From NCBI GenBank assembly GCA_900604495.1, contig UWOR01000010.1, positions 33,295 to 97,294 of the forward strand: a stretch of 64,000 bases of DNA, read 5' to 3'. This stretch comes from Desulfovibrio sp. Marseille-P6017 (lineage in GTDB: Bacteria > Bacillota_A > Clostridia > Peptostreptococcales > Peptostreptococcaceae). Below the pieces are notes generated by a model that was not told the origin of the DNA, did not search any database, and was given only the letters and a program-made list of their open reading frames with translations. The translations under genes and the position numbers were made by a program. Within the stretch, counting starts at the first letter, position 1. Every line of letters starts with the position of its first letter. Of the stretch, positions 46,005 to 54,476 are shown one piece after another.

Positions 46005-46037
46005 AAAAAACGATGAACTTTTATAAGAACATCGTTT
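46005..46037 (-). terminator. Terminator of the 32-residue membrane peptide gene
   Basis: On the minus strand, AAACGATG/CATCGTTT brackets a loop with weaker inner pairing, and TTTT follows. It lies 62 bases past the stop of the small gene at 46100. Confidence 0.55.
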
Positions 46038-46099
46038 AAATATATTTATATAATTTCATATTTAATACTTTAGTTGACATAGTCACCATTGTAGTAATA

Positions 46100-46198
46100 T
46101 TAATTAATATCATCAAGTAAATTATTTTCTGATACATACGATAATAATGTAAGTCCATACATTATTACTACTAAAACCGCACTTATAAGTAATATCAT
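46100..46198 (-). CDS. Small single-helix membrane peptide, 32 residues
   Basis: The ATG at 46198 follows a very strong AAAAGGAGGAAGG ribosome binding site. The peptide has one hydrophobic helix (ILLISAVLVVIMYGLTLL) and a polar acidic tail SYVSENNLLDDIN. It lies alone between typA and thrC, with a terminator after it. I do not recognise it. The ribosome binding site, composition and terminator support a real gene. The remaining 300 bases of this gap (46200-46436) show only weak hairpins, for example ATAAACTATA/TATAGTTTAT at 46303-46339. Confidence 0.6.
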   Translation of the reverse strand: MILLISAVLVVIMYGLTLLSYVSENNLLDDIN

Positions 46199-46436
46199 CT
46201 TTCCTTCCTCCTTTTAGTATTATTATATCCATTTTATATGAATTAATTGTGAATTTAATTAGAATAATCGATTTATTTAAATAACTAAAAATTAAAATAA
46301 TTATAAACTATATTGAATTATATATTTATTATAGTTTATTTTGGCATTTCATGAAAGTTTTAATTATGTTTTTTTTTATATTATAGTACTTATAATTTTT
46401 TTATAATATATAATTTTATTTTTATTTTTAACTTTA

Positions 46437-46465
46437 TTGACATACCTTCCTATTTCTTTTAAACT
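46437..46465 (+). promoter_or_regulatory. Promoter of the thrC-thrB operon
   Basis: TTGACA and TAAACT are separated by exactly 17 bases. Transcription would start near 46472, upstream of a terminator-like hairpin, leaving a leader of about 95 bases before thrC. Confidence 0.65.
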
Positions 46466-46508
46466 TTTAAAATAATCCGAATTTATAACAAACACCATTT
46501 AAATATAT

Positions 46509-46540
46509 AACTCTCCTCCTACTTTACAGGAGAGTTTTTT
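46509..46540 (+). terminator. Attenuator-like terminator in the thrC leader
   Basis: The 9-bp stem AACTCTCCT/AGGAGAGTT with a 10-base loop is followed by a T-run on the plus strand. It lies between the thrC promoter and the thrC start, so transcription into thrC must read through it. No T-box motif or Thr-codon-rich leader peptide is visible, so how read-through is controlled is unclear. Confidence 0.65.
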
Positions 46541-46566
46541 ATTATAAATTTAACAGGGGGAATATA

Positions 46567-48048
46567 ATGAATTATATAAGTACTAGAAGTAATACAGAAA
46601 CACTAAGCGCTTCTCAAGCAATTATAAAAGGTTTAAGTGATGATGGTGGACTATATGTACCGTCTAAATTTCCTGATTTAAGAGAAGAATTAAAAAACTT
46701 AAGTACATTAACATATTGTGAACTTGCATTTTTTATATTAAAAAACTTTTTAACTGATTTTACAGATGAAGAGCTAAGTAATTGTATAAATTCTGCATAC
46801 AAAAATAATTTCGACACTAGTGAGATAACACCAATAAAACAAATTGGTAATGATTATATATTAGAATTATTTCATGGACCAACACTAGCATTTAAAGATA
46901 TAGCACTTACACTTATGCCCCATTTACTTAAAACATCTATAAATAAAAATAACTTAGATAAAGAAATACTAGTACTTACTGCTACATCTGGTGATACTGG
47001 TAAAGCAGCTTTAGAAGGTTTTAAAGACATAGATAATGTTAAAATAATAGTCTTTTTCCCAGAAAATGGTGTTAGTCCTATACAAAAACTTCAAATGAAA
47101 ACTCAAGAAGGAAAAAATGTATTCGTTGCTGGCATAAATGGTAATTTTGATGATGCTCAATCTGCTGTAAAAAAAATATTTTCTAATGATGATTTCAATA
47201 AAATTTTAAATAAAAATGGTTTCATACTGTCATCAGCTAATTCAATTAACATAGGACGATTATTACCACAAGTTGTCTACTATTTCTATTCATATTTTAA
47301 ACTTGTAAATACTAAGAAAATTAAACTATTTGATAAAGTAAATTTTGTGGTTCCAACAGGAAATTTTGGAGATATATTAGCTGGTTATTATGCTAAAGAA
47401 ATGGGGCTACCTGTAAATAAACTCATATGCGCCTCTAATGAAAATAATGTTCTTTATGACTTTTTTAGAACAGGAGAATACAATAAGAACAAAGAATTAA
47501 AATTAACAACATCACCATCTATGGATATACTAGTTTCAAGTAATTTAGAGCGTCTATTATTTGAATCTTGTAATAGAGATTCTCGATTAATAAGCGCACT
47601 TTTTAAAAGTTTCAGTGAAACAGGTTATTATAAAATCTCAAATCTGATGAGACAAAACTTGAATGATTTTTGTGGATATTATTGTACTGATGAAGAAGTT
47701 AGTGAAACTATAAATCATGTATTTAATAAATATAATTATCTTATAGATACACATACGTCTGTTGCTTACTGTTCTTTGAATAAATTTAAATCAAATAATA
47801 GTAATAAGTATAAGAATATTATTTTAAGTACTGCTAGTCCATTTAAATTTGCTAAAGATGTTCTTAATTCCATTAATAATAATAATAATAATTTACAAGA
47901 TTTTGATGTAATTGATAAATTATCTATATTAGGAAAAATAGATGTTCCTAAGCCTATTGCAGACTTAAGGGATAAAAAAATTATTCATGATAATATATAT
48001 GATAAAAATGAACTTAAACTTGCAATACAAAACTTCTTAGAAATTTAG
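46567..48048 (+). CDS. thrC: Threonine synthase
   Basis: This 493-residue PLP enzyme converts O-phosphohomoserine to threonine. The PLP lysine is in GPTLAFKDIAL (near 111), the phosphate loop in TATSGDTGKAALEG (near 144), and the family segment YISTRSNTETLSASQAIIKG is at the N terminus. It belongs to the longer fungal/E. coli-like class. An AGGGGG site lies 7 bases before the ATG. It is followed directly by thrB. Homoserine dehydrogenase is not in the window. Confidence 0.95.
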   Translation: MNYISTRSNTETLSASQAIIKGLSDDGGLYVPSKFPDLREELKNLSTLTYCELAFFILKNFLTDFTDEELSNCINSAYKNNFDTSEITPIKQIGNDYILELFHGPTLAFKDIALTLMPHLLKTSINKNNLDKEILVLTATSGDTGKAALEGFKDIDNVKIIVFFPENGVSPIQKLQMKTQEGKNVFVAGINGNFDDAQSAVKKIFSNDDFNKILNKNGFILSSANSINIGRLLPQVVYYFYSYFKLVNTKKIKLFDKVNFVVPTGNFGDILAGYYAKEMGLPVNKLICASNENNVLYDFFRTGEYNKNKELKLTTSPSMDILVSSNLERLLFESCNRDSRLISALFKSFSETGYYKISNLMRQNLNDFCGYYCTDEEVSETINHVFNKYNYLIDTHTSVAYCSLNKFKSNNSNKYKNIILSTASPFKFAKDVLNSINNNNNNLQDFDVIDKLSILGKIDVPKPIADLRDKKIIHDNIYDKNELKLAIQNFLEI

Positions 48049-48057
48049 GTGATAATA

Positions 48058-48951
48058 ATGTTAGAAATAAAAGTTCCTGCTACAACTGCAAATATTGGTC
48101 CAGGATTTGATACATTAGGATTAGCATTAAATGTATATAATAAGTTTTACATAAGTGAAATAGATAAAGGAATTTATATAGATGGATGTGATGACAAATA
48201 TAGAAATGAAAATAATTTAATTTATACCTCAATGAAATATTTCTATAATAAAATAAATCCACCTAAAATACCCACTGGAATTAAAATAAAAATAGAATCT
48301 AATATACCATTAAGTCGTGGATTAGGTAGTAGCGCTACTTGTATAGTAGCGGGTGTTGTAGCTGCTAATATTTTATCCGATTCTAACTTAAATAAATATG
48401 AATTATTAAAAATAGCAAGTGAGATAGAAGATCATCCTGATAATATTGCTCCTGCCCTACTTGGAAATATGGTAGTATCTCTTATTGATGATGGTAATAT
48501 ATACTATGACACTATTAAAATTCCTAATGAGCTTAGTTTTTGTTGTATAATTCCCGATTTCGAACTATCCACTAGTTTAGCAAGAAGTATATTACCCAAT
48601 ACTATTTATCATAAAGATTGTGTTTTTAATATATCTCACTCAACTTTACTAGTTTCAGCTTTACTCAATAAAAACTTTGACTTAATAAAAATAGCGTGTA
48701 AGGATAAAATCCATCAAGATTATAGGGGTAAATTAATAGAAAATTATTATGATATAGTCAATATGTCTTATGATTTAAACTGCATAGGAGTATTTTTAAG
48801 CGGTGCTGGACCAACAATAATGTCTATTATAAAAGATGATGATATTAACTTTATCGGTGAAATGAAATCATTCTTAGAGTCACTTGATAATAGATGGATA
48901 TTAAAAAAATTAAAATGTGATACTAATGGAACCATTGTTAATGTAATATAA
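48058..48951 (+). CDS. thrB: Homoserine kinase
   Basis: This 297-residue GHMP kinase phosphorylates homoserine with ATP. N-terminal KVPATTANIGPGFDTLGLAL, the ATP loop IPLSRGLGSSATCIVAG (near 87) and GVFLSGAGPTIMS are classic. I chose the ATG at 48058, with AGGTGA upstream; a GTG at 48049 lies inside that site. It overlaps the end of thrC in spacing (9 bases). A strong terminator follows. Confidence 0.95.
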   Translation: MLEIKVPATTANIGPGFDTLGLALNVYNKFYISEIDKGIYIDGCDDKYRNENNLIYTSMKYFYNKINPPKIPTGIKIKIESNIPLSRGLGSSATCIVAGVVAANILSDSNLNKYELLKIASEIEDHPDNIAPALLGNMVVSLIDDGNIYYDTIKIPNELSFCCIIPDFELSTSLARSILPNTIYHKDCVFNISHSTLLVSALLNKNFDLIKIACKDKIHQDYRGKLIENYYDIVNMSYDLNCIGVFLSGAGPTIMSIIKDDDINFIGEMKSFLESLDNRWILKKLKCDTNGTIVNVI

Positions 48952-48956
48952 TATCT

Positions 48957-49013
48957 AAAAGATTAGGTGTAATATATAAATAACCCGTACTTATATATTA
49001 CACCTAATCTTTT
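48957..49013 (+). terminator. Terminator of thrC-thrB
   Basis: A perfect 23-bp stem (48957-48979 with 48991-49013) and an 11-base loop end in a T-run, 6 bases after the stop. Confidence 0.9.
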
Positions 49014-49076
49014 TTATTTGTTTTTAACTTTAAAATATTATTTCTAAGCTTGGAATATGCTTTTATAAAAAATATA

Positions 49077-49105
49077 TTGAAACTATTCTCTAAAAATGCT
49101 AAATT
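49077..49105 (+). promoter_or_regulatory. Promoter of the corA leader
   Basis: TTGAAA and TAAATT are separated by 17 bases. Transcription from near 49112 gives a leader of about 200 bases that contains the 18-codon ORF and the hairpin at 49227-49305. Confidence 0.55.
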
Positions 49106-49160
49106 AGATTAAGGAATATTTATTATTTCAAATTAAATATTAAACGGAGAGTGATGAAAA

Positions 49161-49217
49161 ATGGACCATAGTCCCTGGCGGGCTGTATTAATTCATCATT
49201 CAATATTATGTAGATAA
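49161..49217 (+). CDS. Candidate 18-residue leader peptide upstream of corA
   Basis: An ATG 10 bases after CGGAGAG opens an 18-codon ORF: MDHSPWRAVLIHHSILCR. It includes the codons CCC and CGG, unusual in this AT-rich genome, so the region 49163-49185 is a GC island. The same bases can form two mutually exclusive hairpins (GGAC/GTCC or AGTCC/GGGCT), so the conserved object could be the RNA rather than the peptide. Leader peptides control corA and mgtA in enterobacteria. Here, both the position between a promoter and an RBS-hiding hairpin and the short ORF suggest control by ribosome movement. It has not been matched to a known family. Confidence 0.45.
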   Translation: MDHSPWRAVLIHHSILCR

Positions 49218-49226
49218 ATACTAATT

Positions 49227-49305
49227 CATCCTTTATTTTATATTAATTAGTCATTTAATACATAATATTAAATGACGAGATTTATGTAAAACTGAATAAA
49301 GGATG
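49227..49305 (+). promoter_or_regulatory. Hairpin masking the corA ribosome binding site
   Basis: CATCCTTTATT (49227-49237) pairs perfectly with AATAAAGGATG (49295-49305), which contains the AAAGGA ribosome binding site of corA. Between them, GTCATTTAATA/TATTAAATGAC (49250-49276) forms an inner 11-bp hairpin. Upstream, GATGAA at 49153 could pair with TTCATC in the outer arm, or with the copy at 49192, offering an alternative fold that would free the site. Confidence 0.65.
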
Positions 49306-49312
49306 TGTTGCC

Positions 49313-50248
49313 ATGATAAGATACTACAAAACTATTAACTCTAAACTAGAAAAATTAACTTCCTTTGAAGATGGATGTTGGATAAATCTTATTGAACCTA
49401 ATCAAAGTGAAATTCATGAAATTGCTGAACTACTAAATTTAGATGTTGATAGTATAAATGCGGCTCTTGACGAAGAAGAACGTTCAAGAATAGAGGTTGA
49501 AGATAATCATACTCTTATTCTTATAGATATACCAATAGATGAGAGTGATGCTTCATCATCTCATTATACAACTATACCATTAGGTATAATAATGTTGGAT
49601 AATACTATTTTAACAGTTTGTACCGCTCAAACTAGAATTTTAAACGACTTTATAGTTGGGCATATAAAAGATTTTTATACTTATATGAAAACTCGTTTTC
49701 TTCTTCAAATACTATATAAAAATGCAACTTACTACTTATTATACTTAAGAAGAATTAATAAAATGACTAGTATAATTGAAAGTGAAATATACAATTCTAT
49801 GCAAAATAAAGAGCTTTTCCAATTGCTTGAATTAGAAAAGTCATTAGTATACTTTTCTACATCTTTAAAAGCCATAGAACTTGTACTTAATAAATTGGTT
49901 AGAACTCCAAGTATTAAGCGTTATGAAGACGATGAGGACCTTTTAGAAGATGTTATTGTTGAAAATAGACAGGCCCTTGAGATGGCAACTATTTACGGTG
50001 ATATATTAAGTAGAATTATGGATGCATTTAGTGCTATAATAAGTAATAATCAAAATACAGTTATGCAGTTCTTAACTGTTGTTACACTTATAATGGCTAT
50101 TCCTACTATTGTCTCTGGATTCTTTGGAATGAATGTGCCTGGAATTCCATTTGAAAATGATCCAAATGGTTTTTGGATTACCATGCTTATAACATGTATT
50201 ATTTGTTTAATAATTACATTCTTCATGTCTAGAAAAAAGCTATTATAA
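49313..50248 (+). CDS. corA: CorA family magnesium/cobalt transporter
   Basis: This 311-residue protein has a cytoplasmic alpha/beta N-terminal funnel domain, a long helix and two C-terminal membrane helices with the selectivity motif GMN in SGFFGMNVPGIPF (near 275). It conducts Mg2+ as a pentamer. The basic end SRKKLL is typical. The ribosome binding site lies within a stable hairpin, and a short ORF precedes it, so translation is probably regulated. It is monocistronic. Confidence 0.93.
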   Translation: MIRYYKTINSKLEKLTSFEDGCWINLIEPNQSEIHEIAELLNLDVDSINAALDEEERSRIEVEDNHTLILIDIPIDESDASSSHYTTIPLGIIMLDNTILTVCTAQTRILNDFIVGHIKDFYTYMKTRFLLQILYKNATYYLLYLRRINKMTSIIESEIYNSMQNKELFQLLELEKSLVYFSTSLKAIELVLNKLVRTPSIKRYEDDEDLLEDVIVENRQALEMATIYGDILSRIMDAFSAIISNNQNTVMQFLTVVTLIMAIPTIVSGFFGMNVPGIPFENDPNGFWITMLITCIICLIITFFMSRKKLL

Positions 50249-50266
50249 ATTTATTTTTAACTTTTA

Positions 50267-50295
50267 TTGCAATAATTAAAATTCTAGCATATAAT
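50267..50295 (+). promoter_or_regulatory. Promoter of the yybP-ykoY leader
   Basis: TTGCAA, a 17-base spacer and TATAAT lie just before the riboswitch, with a predicted start near 50302. Confidence 0.7.
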
Positions 50296-50317
50296 GTTTA
50301 TATAATAAAATATTTCC

Positions 50318-50455
50318 TGAAGGGGAGTAGCTTACACTTTGTGGTAATCAATCGTCATTTCAGTGTTTTACACTCGGTTGATTAACAAGTATATTAAACT
50401 TGATAGCAAGACCTTCAAAACAAATGCACTAATTTGTTTTGAAGGTCTTTTTTTA
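50318..50455 (+). ncRNA. yybP-ykoY manganese riboswitch
   Basis: The 5' strand TGAAGGGGAGTAGC and the 3' strand GCAAGACCTTCA close the aptamer and are the conserved core of yybP-ykoY riboswitches, which sense Mn2+. Two internal hairpins join them (e.g. AATCAATCG/CGGTTGATT at 50346-50382). The expression platform is a perfect 16-bp terminator, ACCTTCAAAACAAAT pairing with its complement, then a run of eight T's (50411-50454). Part of the terminator 5' arm overlaps the aptamer stem, so metal binding should favour antitermination. It lies 32 bases before the antiporter ATG. Confidence 0.9.
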
Positions 50456-50487
50456 TTATTATACTTAAATTTTTAGGAGGTTTATTT

Positions 50488-51492
50488 ATGAATTATGTTT
50501 TACTCATAATCGGATTTATATTATTAGTAAAGGGTGCTGATGTTTTTGTTGAAAGCTCATCTAGCATAGCTAAAATACTTAGAATTCCATCATTAATAAT
50601 TGGTCTTACTATAGTTGCATTTGGAACCAGTGCTCCTGAAGCTGCAGTAAGTATTACAGCTGCTTTAAATAATCAAAATGGTATGGCTATTGGTAATATA
50701 GTCGGTTCTAATATTTTTAATCTTTTAATGGTTGTAGGTATTTCTGGATTTATAAAGACTTTATATGTAGATAAAGCTATTATATCTAAAGAATTTCCAT
50801 TTTTAATATTAGCATCTATACTTTTATTCGTACTTGCGTGTGATATACCTTTACAAGATACTTCTAGTAATATTTTAAGCCGTGGTGATGGAATTGTCTT
50901 ACTTATGTTCTTTATAATATTTATGTATTCTTTACTTAAGGTAGCTTTACAATCAATGAATCAAGATTCTATGTCTCAACTTTCTATTTCATCAGAACAT
51001 TGTATAGATTCAAGCGATGGTACTTTAATAAGAACAGAAAATGAATCATTATTAAAAAATATAGTTATTTCAATAATCGGTATCATACTTATTATACTTG
51101 GAGGAAAAATGGTTGTATCCTCTGCATCTCAAATTGCATCTAGTTTTGGTGTTAGCGACCAGTTAATAGGACTTACTATCGTTTCTATTGGTACATCTTT
51201 ACCTGAATTTGTTACGTCTATTATAGCTGCAATAAAAGGTGAATCTTCTATTGCTTTAGGTAATGTAATAGGATCAAATATGTTTAATATATTATTTGTA
51301 CTTGGTGCTTCTGCATTTATATCTCCAATGTATATTGATCCTACTCTATTTATAGATACTTTATTTATGATATTTGTAACTATACTTACTTACTTATTTG
51401 CAGTTAAAAAAAGAGATATAAACAAAGGAGAAAGTTTTATATTAATTCTTTTATACATTATGTATATGATTTATTTATTATTAAACGCTTAA
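50488..51492 (+). CDS. CaCA-family cation/sodium antiporter, manganese-riboswitch controlled
   Basis: This 334-residue membrane protein has two inverted alpha repeats: GTSAPEAAVSITAAL with GNIVGSNIFNLLMV (near 46-80), and GTSLPEFVTSIIAA with GNVIGSNMFNILFV (near 235-270). This is the YrbG calcium/sodium antiporter type, about ten helices. The Mn2+ riboswitch upstream implies that it exports Mn2+, or Ca2+ and Mn2+, when manganese is high. The start follows an AGGAGG site. It ends at a bidirectional terminator. Confidence 0.93.
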   Translation: MNYVLLIIGFILLVKGADVFVESSSSIAKILRIPSLIIGLTIVAFGTSAPEAAVSITAALNNQNGMAIGNIVGSNIFNLLMVVGISGFIKTLYVDKAIISKEFPFLILASILLFVLACDIPLQDTSSNILSRGDGIVLLMFFIIFMYSLLKVALQSMNQDSMSQLSISSEHCIDSSDGTLIRTENESLLKNIVISIIGIILIILGGKMVVSSASQIASSFGVSDQLIGLTIVSIGTSLPEFVTSIIAAIKGESSIALGNVIGSNMFNILFVLGASAFISPMYIDPTLFIDTLFMIFVTILTYLFAVKKRDINKGESFILILLYIMYMIYLLLNA

Positions 51493-51505
51493 AATTTAAT
51501 TTAAC

Positions 51506-51540
51506 AAAAATGGCGCAAAGTTATTTTCGCGCCATTTTTT
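51506..51540. terminator. Bidirectional terminator between antiporter and Sel1-repeat genes
   Basis: The GC-containing stem AAAAATGGCGC/GCGCCATTTTT with a 12-base loop has A and T runs on both sides. Its right edge touches the stop of the convergent gene at 51540. Confidence 0.85.
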
Positions 51541-53402
51541 TATTTCTCTATTATCATTGTTTTATTTATATCTTCATATTCATTAGATAAGTCTTCTTTA
51601 ATTTGTAAAATATAATTAGGAACATATTCCTCTTCTACCTTCTCAATTATTAACTTATCTTCATTAAATTGTCCTACTATTAAGTCATCTAAATCTAACT
51701 CTATTTTAGGTGTTTTTTTCCATATATCTATGCTATCTAAATAATCTTCACTTGATAAACTTTCATACATATTTAAACTTTTTTTATAATACAACCCTGC
51801 TAACATATACTCACACTTTTTATTGCCTAATTTCATACCTTCAATGTAATATTTTTCAGCTTCATTATATGAATTTAGTTTAAAGCTTAATTGACCTAGA
51901 TTATATAAAGATTCTATACATCCATTATTTCTAGCTTTTTCATACCAAAATTTAGCACTAGTGTAATCATTATAGTATTTGTGATAAATCACACCCACCA
52001 TATGCTGAGAGTATGAATTATCTTCATTTGCAGTTACTTCAAACATTTTTTTAGCATCTTCATAATATTCCTCTTCAAAATAAATTTTTCCTAAATGTAT
52101 TCTTGAATTTAAGTGATTCTTTTCAATAGCTAAATTAAAGTACTTTTTAGCTTTATCTTTGTTTTCTTGACTTTCATATATACACCCTAATTTATAACTT
52201 GAAAAAACATCACCATTATCAGATGCCCTTTTATACCAAATTATAGCTTCTTCTACTCTATCTATTTCTTCATAAATTTCACCTAATTTAACTTGGCACG
52301 AAATTGAATCTGCATTTCTTAAATAATATGAAATTGATCTTTCAATATCATTAATTTTATAATATAAATCTCCAATATTTTCAATAGATACTTTACATCC
52401 ATCTGCAATAGCTTCTTCATAGTATTTTTTAGCCTTATCATAATTTTCTTCTTCAAAATATAATCCTGCTAAATTATTTTTTGCTTCAACTAAATTATCA
52501 TTTGAAGCCATTTCATAATATATTTTAGATGTATCTATTTCATTTTCTTTATTATATAAATTTGCTAGCATAAATTTAGCTAAAGTATAATTTCCTTCTA
52601 TTGATTTTTCGTAATACTCAATAGCATCTTCTCTGTTATTTTCTTTATTATATAAATTTGCTAATCTGTACTGAGATTTAGCATCACCTTTATCTGCAAC
52701 TTTTTTATAGTATCTCTTAGCTTCATCATATTCTTCTTGTGATTCCATAATTAACCCTAAGTTTATACATCCTTTGGTATAAGAAACCTTATATAGTTGC
52801 TTATATAATGTTATTGACTCTTTAATATCATCATTTTGATTTAAAATAGCTAAGTTATACTTACAATTATTATCTTGTAGTACTGATCCTTTTCTATAGT
52901 ATTCTTTAGCTTCTTTTAATCTATCCATAATTGTATATAGTAATCCTAAATTAAAACAGGCACTTCCTAAATTATTATCTGCTGCTTCTTTTAACCATTT
53001 TTCACTACGTTGATAATCATTTAAATAAAAGTGCACTACACCTAAATTATTTTGTGCTAATAAGTTACCTAAAAGAGCCACTTTCTCATACCAATATAGT
53101 GCATATTCGTAACCATATATATTATAATACATATTTCCTAAATCAAAAGCAGCATCCTCATATCCATTTTTATAGGACATTTTCAACCATTTTTCAGCTT
53201 CATGATATTGTTTCCTATTTTTATAAATACATCCTAAAGTATATTGAGACTTTACATGACCGTATTCAGCTGTATCTTTGTATATTTCTATTGCTTTATC
53301 TATTTTTCCTAACTTCTCATAAAAAGCTCCCTTAGTGTAACCTAATTTTGGATCATTAGGTATGTCTTTTATTTTTCCTATGGAAAACTTAGTATTTTTC
53401 AT
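51540..53402 (-). CDS. Sel1/TPR-repeat protein
   Basis: This 620-residue cytoplasmic protein is built of about 14 consecutive 34-36-residue helical repeats (Sel1/TPR type), for example AIEIYKDTAEYGHVKSQYTLGCIYKNRKQYHEAEKW..., with the pattern A..YY.KA...G...A...LA.LY. It has no signal peptide. The last 60 residues (WKKTPKIELDLDDLIVGQFN on) depart from the repeat pattern. Such proteins scaffold protein complexes, often for signalling or secretion. Function unknown. It is a single gene with no ribosome-binding site stronger than GGGAG upstream. Confidence 0.85.
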   Translation of the reverse strand: MKNTKFSIGKIKDIPNDPKLGYTKGAFYEKLGKIDKAIEIYKDTAEYGHVKSQYTLGCIYKNRKQYHEAEKWLKMSYKNGYEDAAFDLGNMYYNIYGYEYALYWYEKVALLGNLLAQNNLGVVHFYLNDYQRSEKWLKEAADNNLGSACFNLGLLYTIMDRLKEAKEYYRKGSVLQDNNCKYNLAILNQNDDIKESITLYKQLYKVSYTKGCINLGLIMESQEEYDEAKRYYKKVADKGDAKSQYRLANLYNKENNREDAIEYYEKSIEGNYTLAKFMLANLYNKENEIDTSKIYYEMASNDNLVEAKNNLAGLYFEEENYDKAKKYYEEAIADGCKVSIENIGDLYYKINDIERSISYYLRNADSISCQVKLGEIYEEIDRVEEAIIWYKRASDNGDVFSSYKLGCIYESQENKDKAKKYFNLAIEKNHLNSRIHLGKIYFEEEYYEDAKKMFEVTANEDNSYSQHMVGVIYHKYYNDYTSAKFWYEKARNNGCIESLYNLGQLSFKLNSYNEAEKYYIEGMKLGNKKCEYMLAGLYYKKSLNMYESLSSEDYLDSIDIWKKTPKIELDLDDLIVGQFNEDKLIIEKVEEEYVPNYILQIKEDLSNEYEDINKTMIIEK

Positions 53403-53583
53403 AATTAACTCCCTATTTTTATATCATTTAATATTTTCATTATATAATATATATACCATTATTTATGGCATATTTGCAAATTTGTAAGAATTTTGTAATA
53501 TTATATACATAAAATCATCCTAGATATTTTTAGATACATAATTATTTTATGTAATAAAAAGAAATATATTATTCTTAATGAAT

Positions 53584-53621
53584 AAGGGATATTTTAAAAT
53601 ATTAATTTTAAAATATCCCTT
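53584..53621 (-). terminator. Terminator 2 downstream of the coiled-coil membrane protein
   Basis: A perfect 16-bp stem AAGGGATATTTTAAAA with a 6-base loop. It is the second of two consecutive hairpins in the gap 53403-53738, before the Sel1-gene promoter. Confidence 0.65.
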
Positions 53622-53635
53622 TTATAGAAAATTAA

Positions 53636-53668
53636 ATATAATAAATAAAGTGCTATCACTTTATTTAT
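53636..53668 (-). terminator. Terminator 1 downstream of the coiled-coil membrane protein
   Basis: A perfect 17-bp AT-rich stem closed by CTAT lies about 70 bases after the stop at 53739. With the next hairpin it makes a double terminator. The remainder of this 336-base gap shows nothing else. Confidence 0.6.
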
Positions 53669-53738
53669 TATATACTTTTTAAAGATTTATATTAAAGCTT
53701 TTAAACCTTTACACTAAATTATTACCTTTTGTTATATG

Positions 53739-54476
53739 TTATTCAGAAAATAAAAATTCAGCTTGTTCTTTTATATTTTTGACATTAGAAACACTACCAT
53801 CATATATTATATATTGAATTTCATTATTTAAACTATTATTTACTTCTATATATTTATTATCTTTATTATACCTAATTGATTTTAATACTAGTGCCTCATT
53901 ATCTGTACTCTTATCAAATGTTAATATAACATTATCGTCTTCATATTCATTTTTTAGTGTAATTTGCTTTGAACTATTTTCTTCAACTATATCATATGAG
54001 TATCCAAAAGAATCTATTACTACATTAAAATCATCAATATTTAAATATCCTAAACTATATGCATACTCTTTATAAATTTTATTATATAAATCTGTTGTAG
54101 TAATAGTTTTATCTGAGCTTATTTCTTCATTATTTAAGGCATTTATGTAATTAATAACTTGCTGCTTTTGTTCTTTTTCTAAACTAATAAACACCTTACC
54201 TTCTTCTAATTGTTGTTCTAATAAATCTAAATCTTTATTAGCTTTATCTAAACTAACTTTTAGTTGATTATTACGATTTTCTAATTGTTTATACTCCGTT
54301 TTTTTTATCCCTCCAATTGGAATTAATATACCGATTACAATACCTACTATTAGACCTATAAAACCTACAGATAATAACATTTCTATTCTCTTTTTTATTA
54401 TTTCTTCTCTATTTATAGCTCTTTTTTTAGTTATATGATTATTAACTTTTTTAACAGGTCTTTTAGCCCTCTCCAC
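53739..54476 (-). CDS. Membrane-anchored coiled-coil protein, unknown function
   Basis: This 245-residue protein has a basic cytoplasmic N terminus (KRPVKKVNNHITKKRAINRE), one membrane helix (MLLSVGFIGLIVGIVIGILI, residues 33-52), a heptad coiled coil (about 60-105) and an extracellular domain rich in Asn, Asp and Tyr. I do not recognise the family. The architecture resembles bacterial divisome or wall-linked anchors. It is single-gene, with a double terminator. Confidence 0.6.
   Translation of the reverse strand: MERAKRPVKKVNNHITKKRAINREEIIKKRIEMLLSVGFIGLIVGIVIGILIPIGGIKKTEYKQLENRNNQLKVSLDKANKDLDLLEQQLEEGKVFISLEKEQKQQVINYINALNNEEISSDKTITTTDLYNKIYKEYAYSLGYLNIDDFNVVIDSFGYSYDIVEENSSKQITLKNEYEDDNVILTFDKSTDNEALVLKSIRYNKDNKYIEVNNSLNNEIQYIIYDGSVSNVKNIKEQAEFLFSE

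Noticed and set aside
46346..46380. Short ORF MKVLIMFFFIL upstream of the thrC promoter
   Set aside because: It has no ribosome binding site and lies before the promoter, so it cannot be the leader peptide for attenuation.
49112..49312. M-box magnesium riboswitch upstream of corA
   Set aside because: The conserved M-box helices and loops are not seen; the region is too short and has a different structure.
53584..53668. Two hairpins as a possible riboswitch for the Sel1-repeat gene
   Set aside because: They are simple perfect stems placed downstream of a gene end, fitting a double terminator, and no aptamer-like conserved motif is present.
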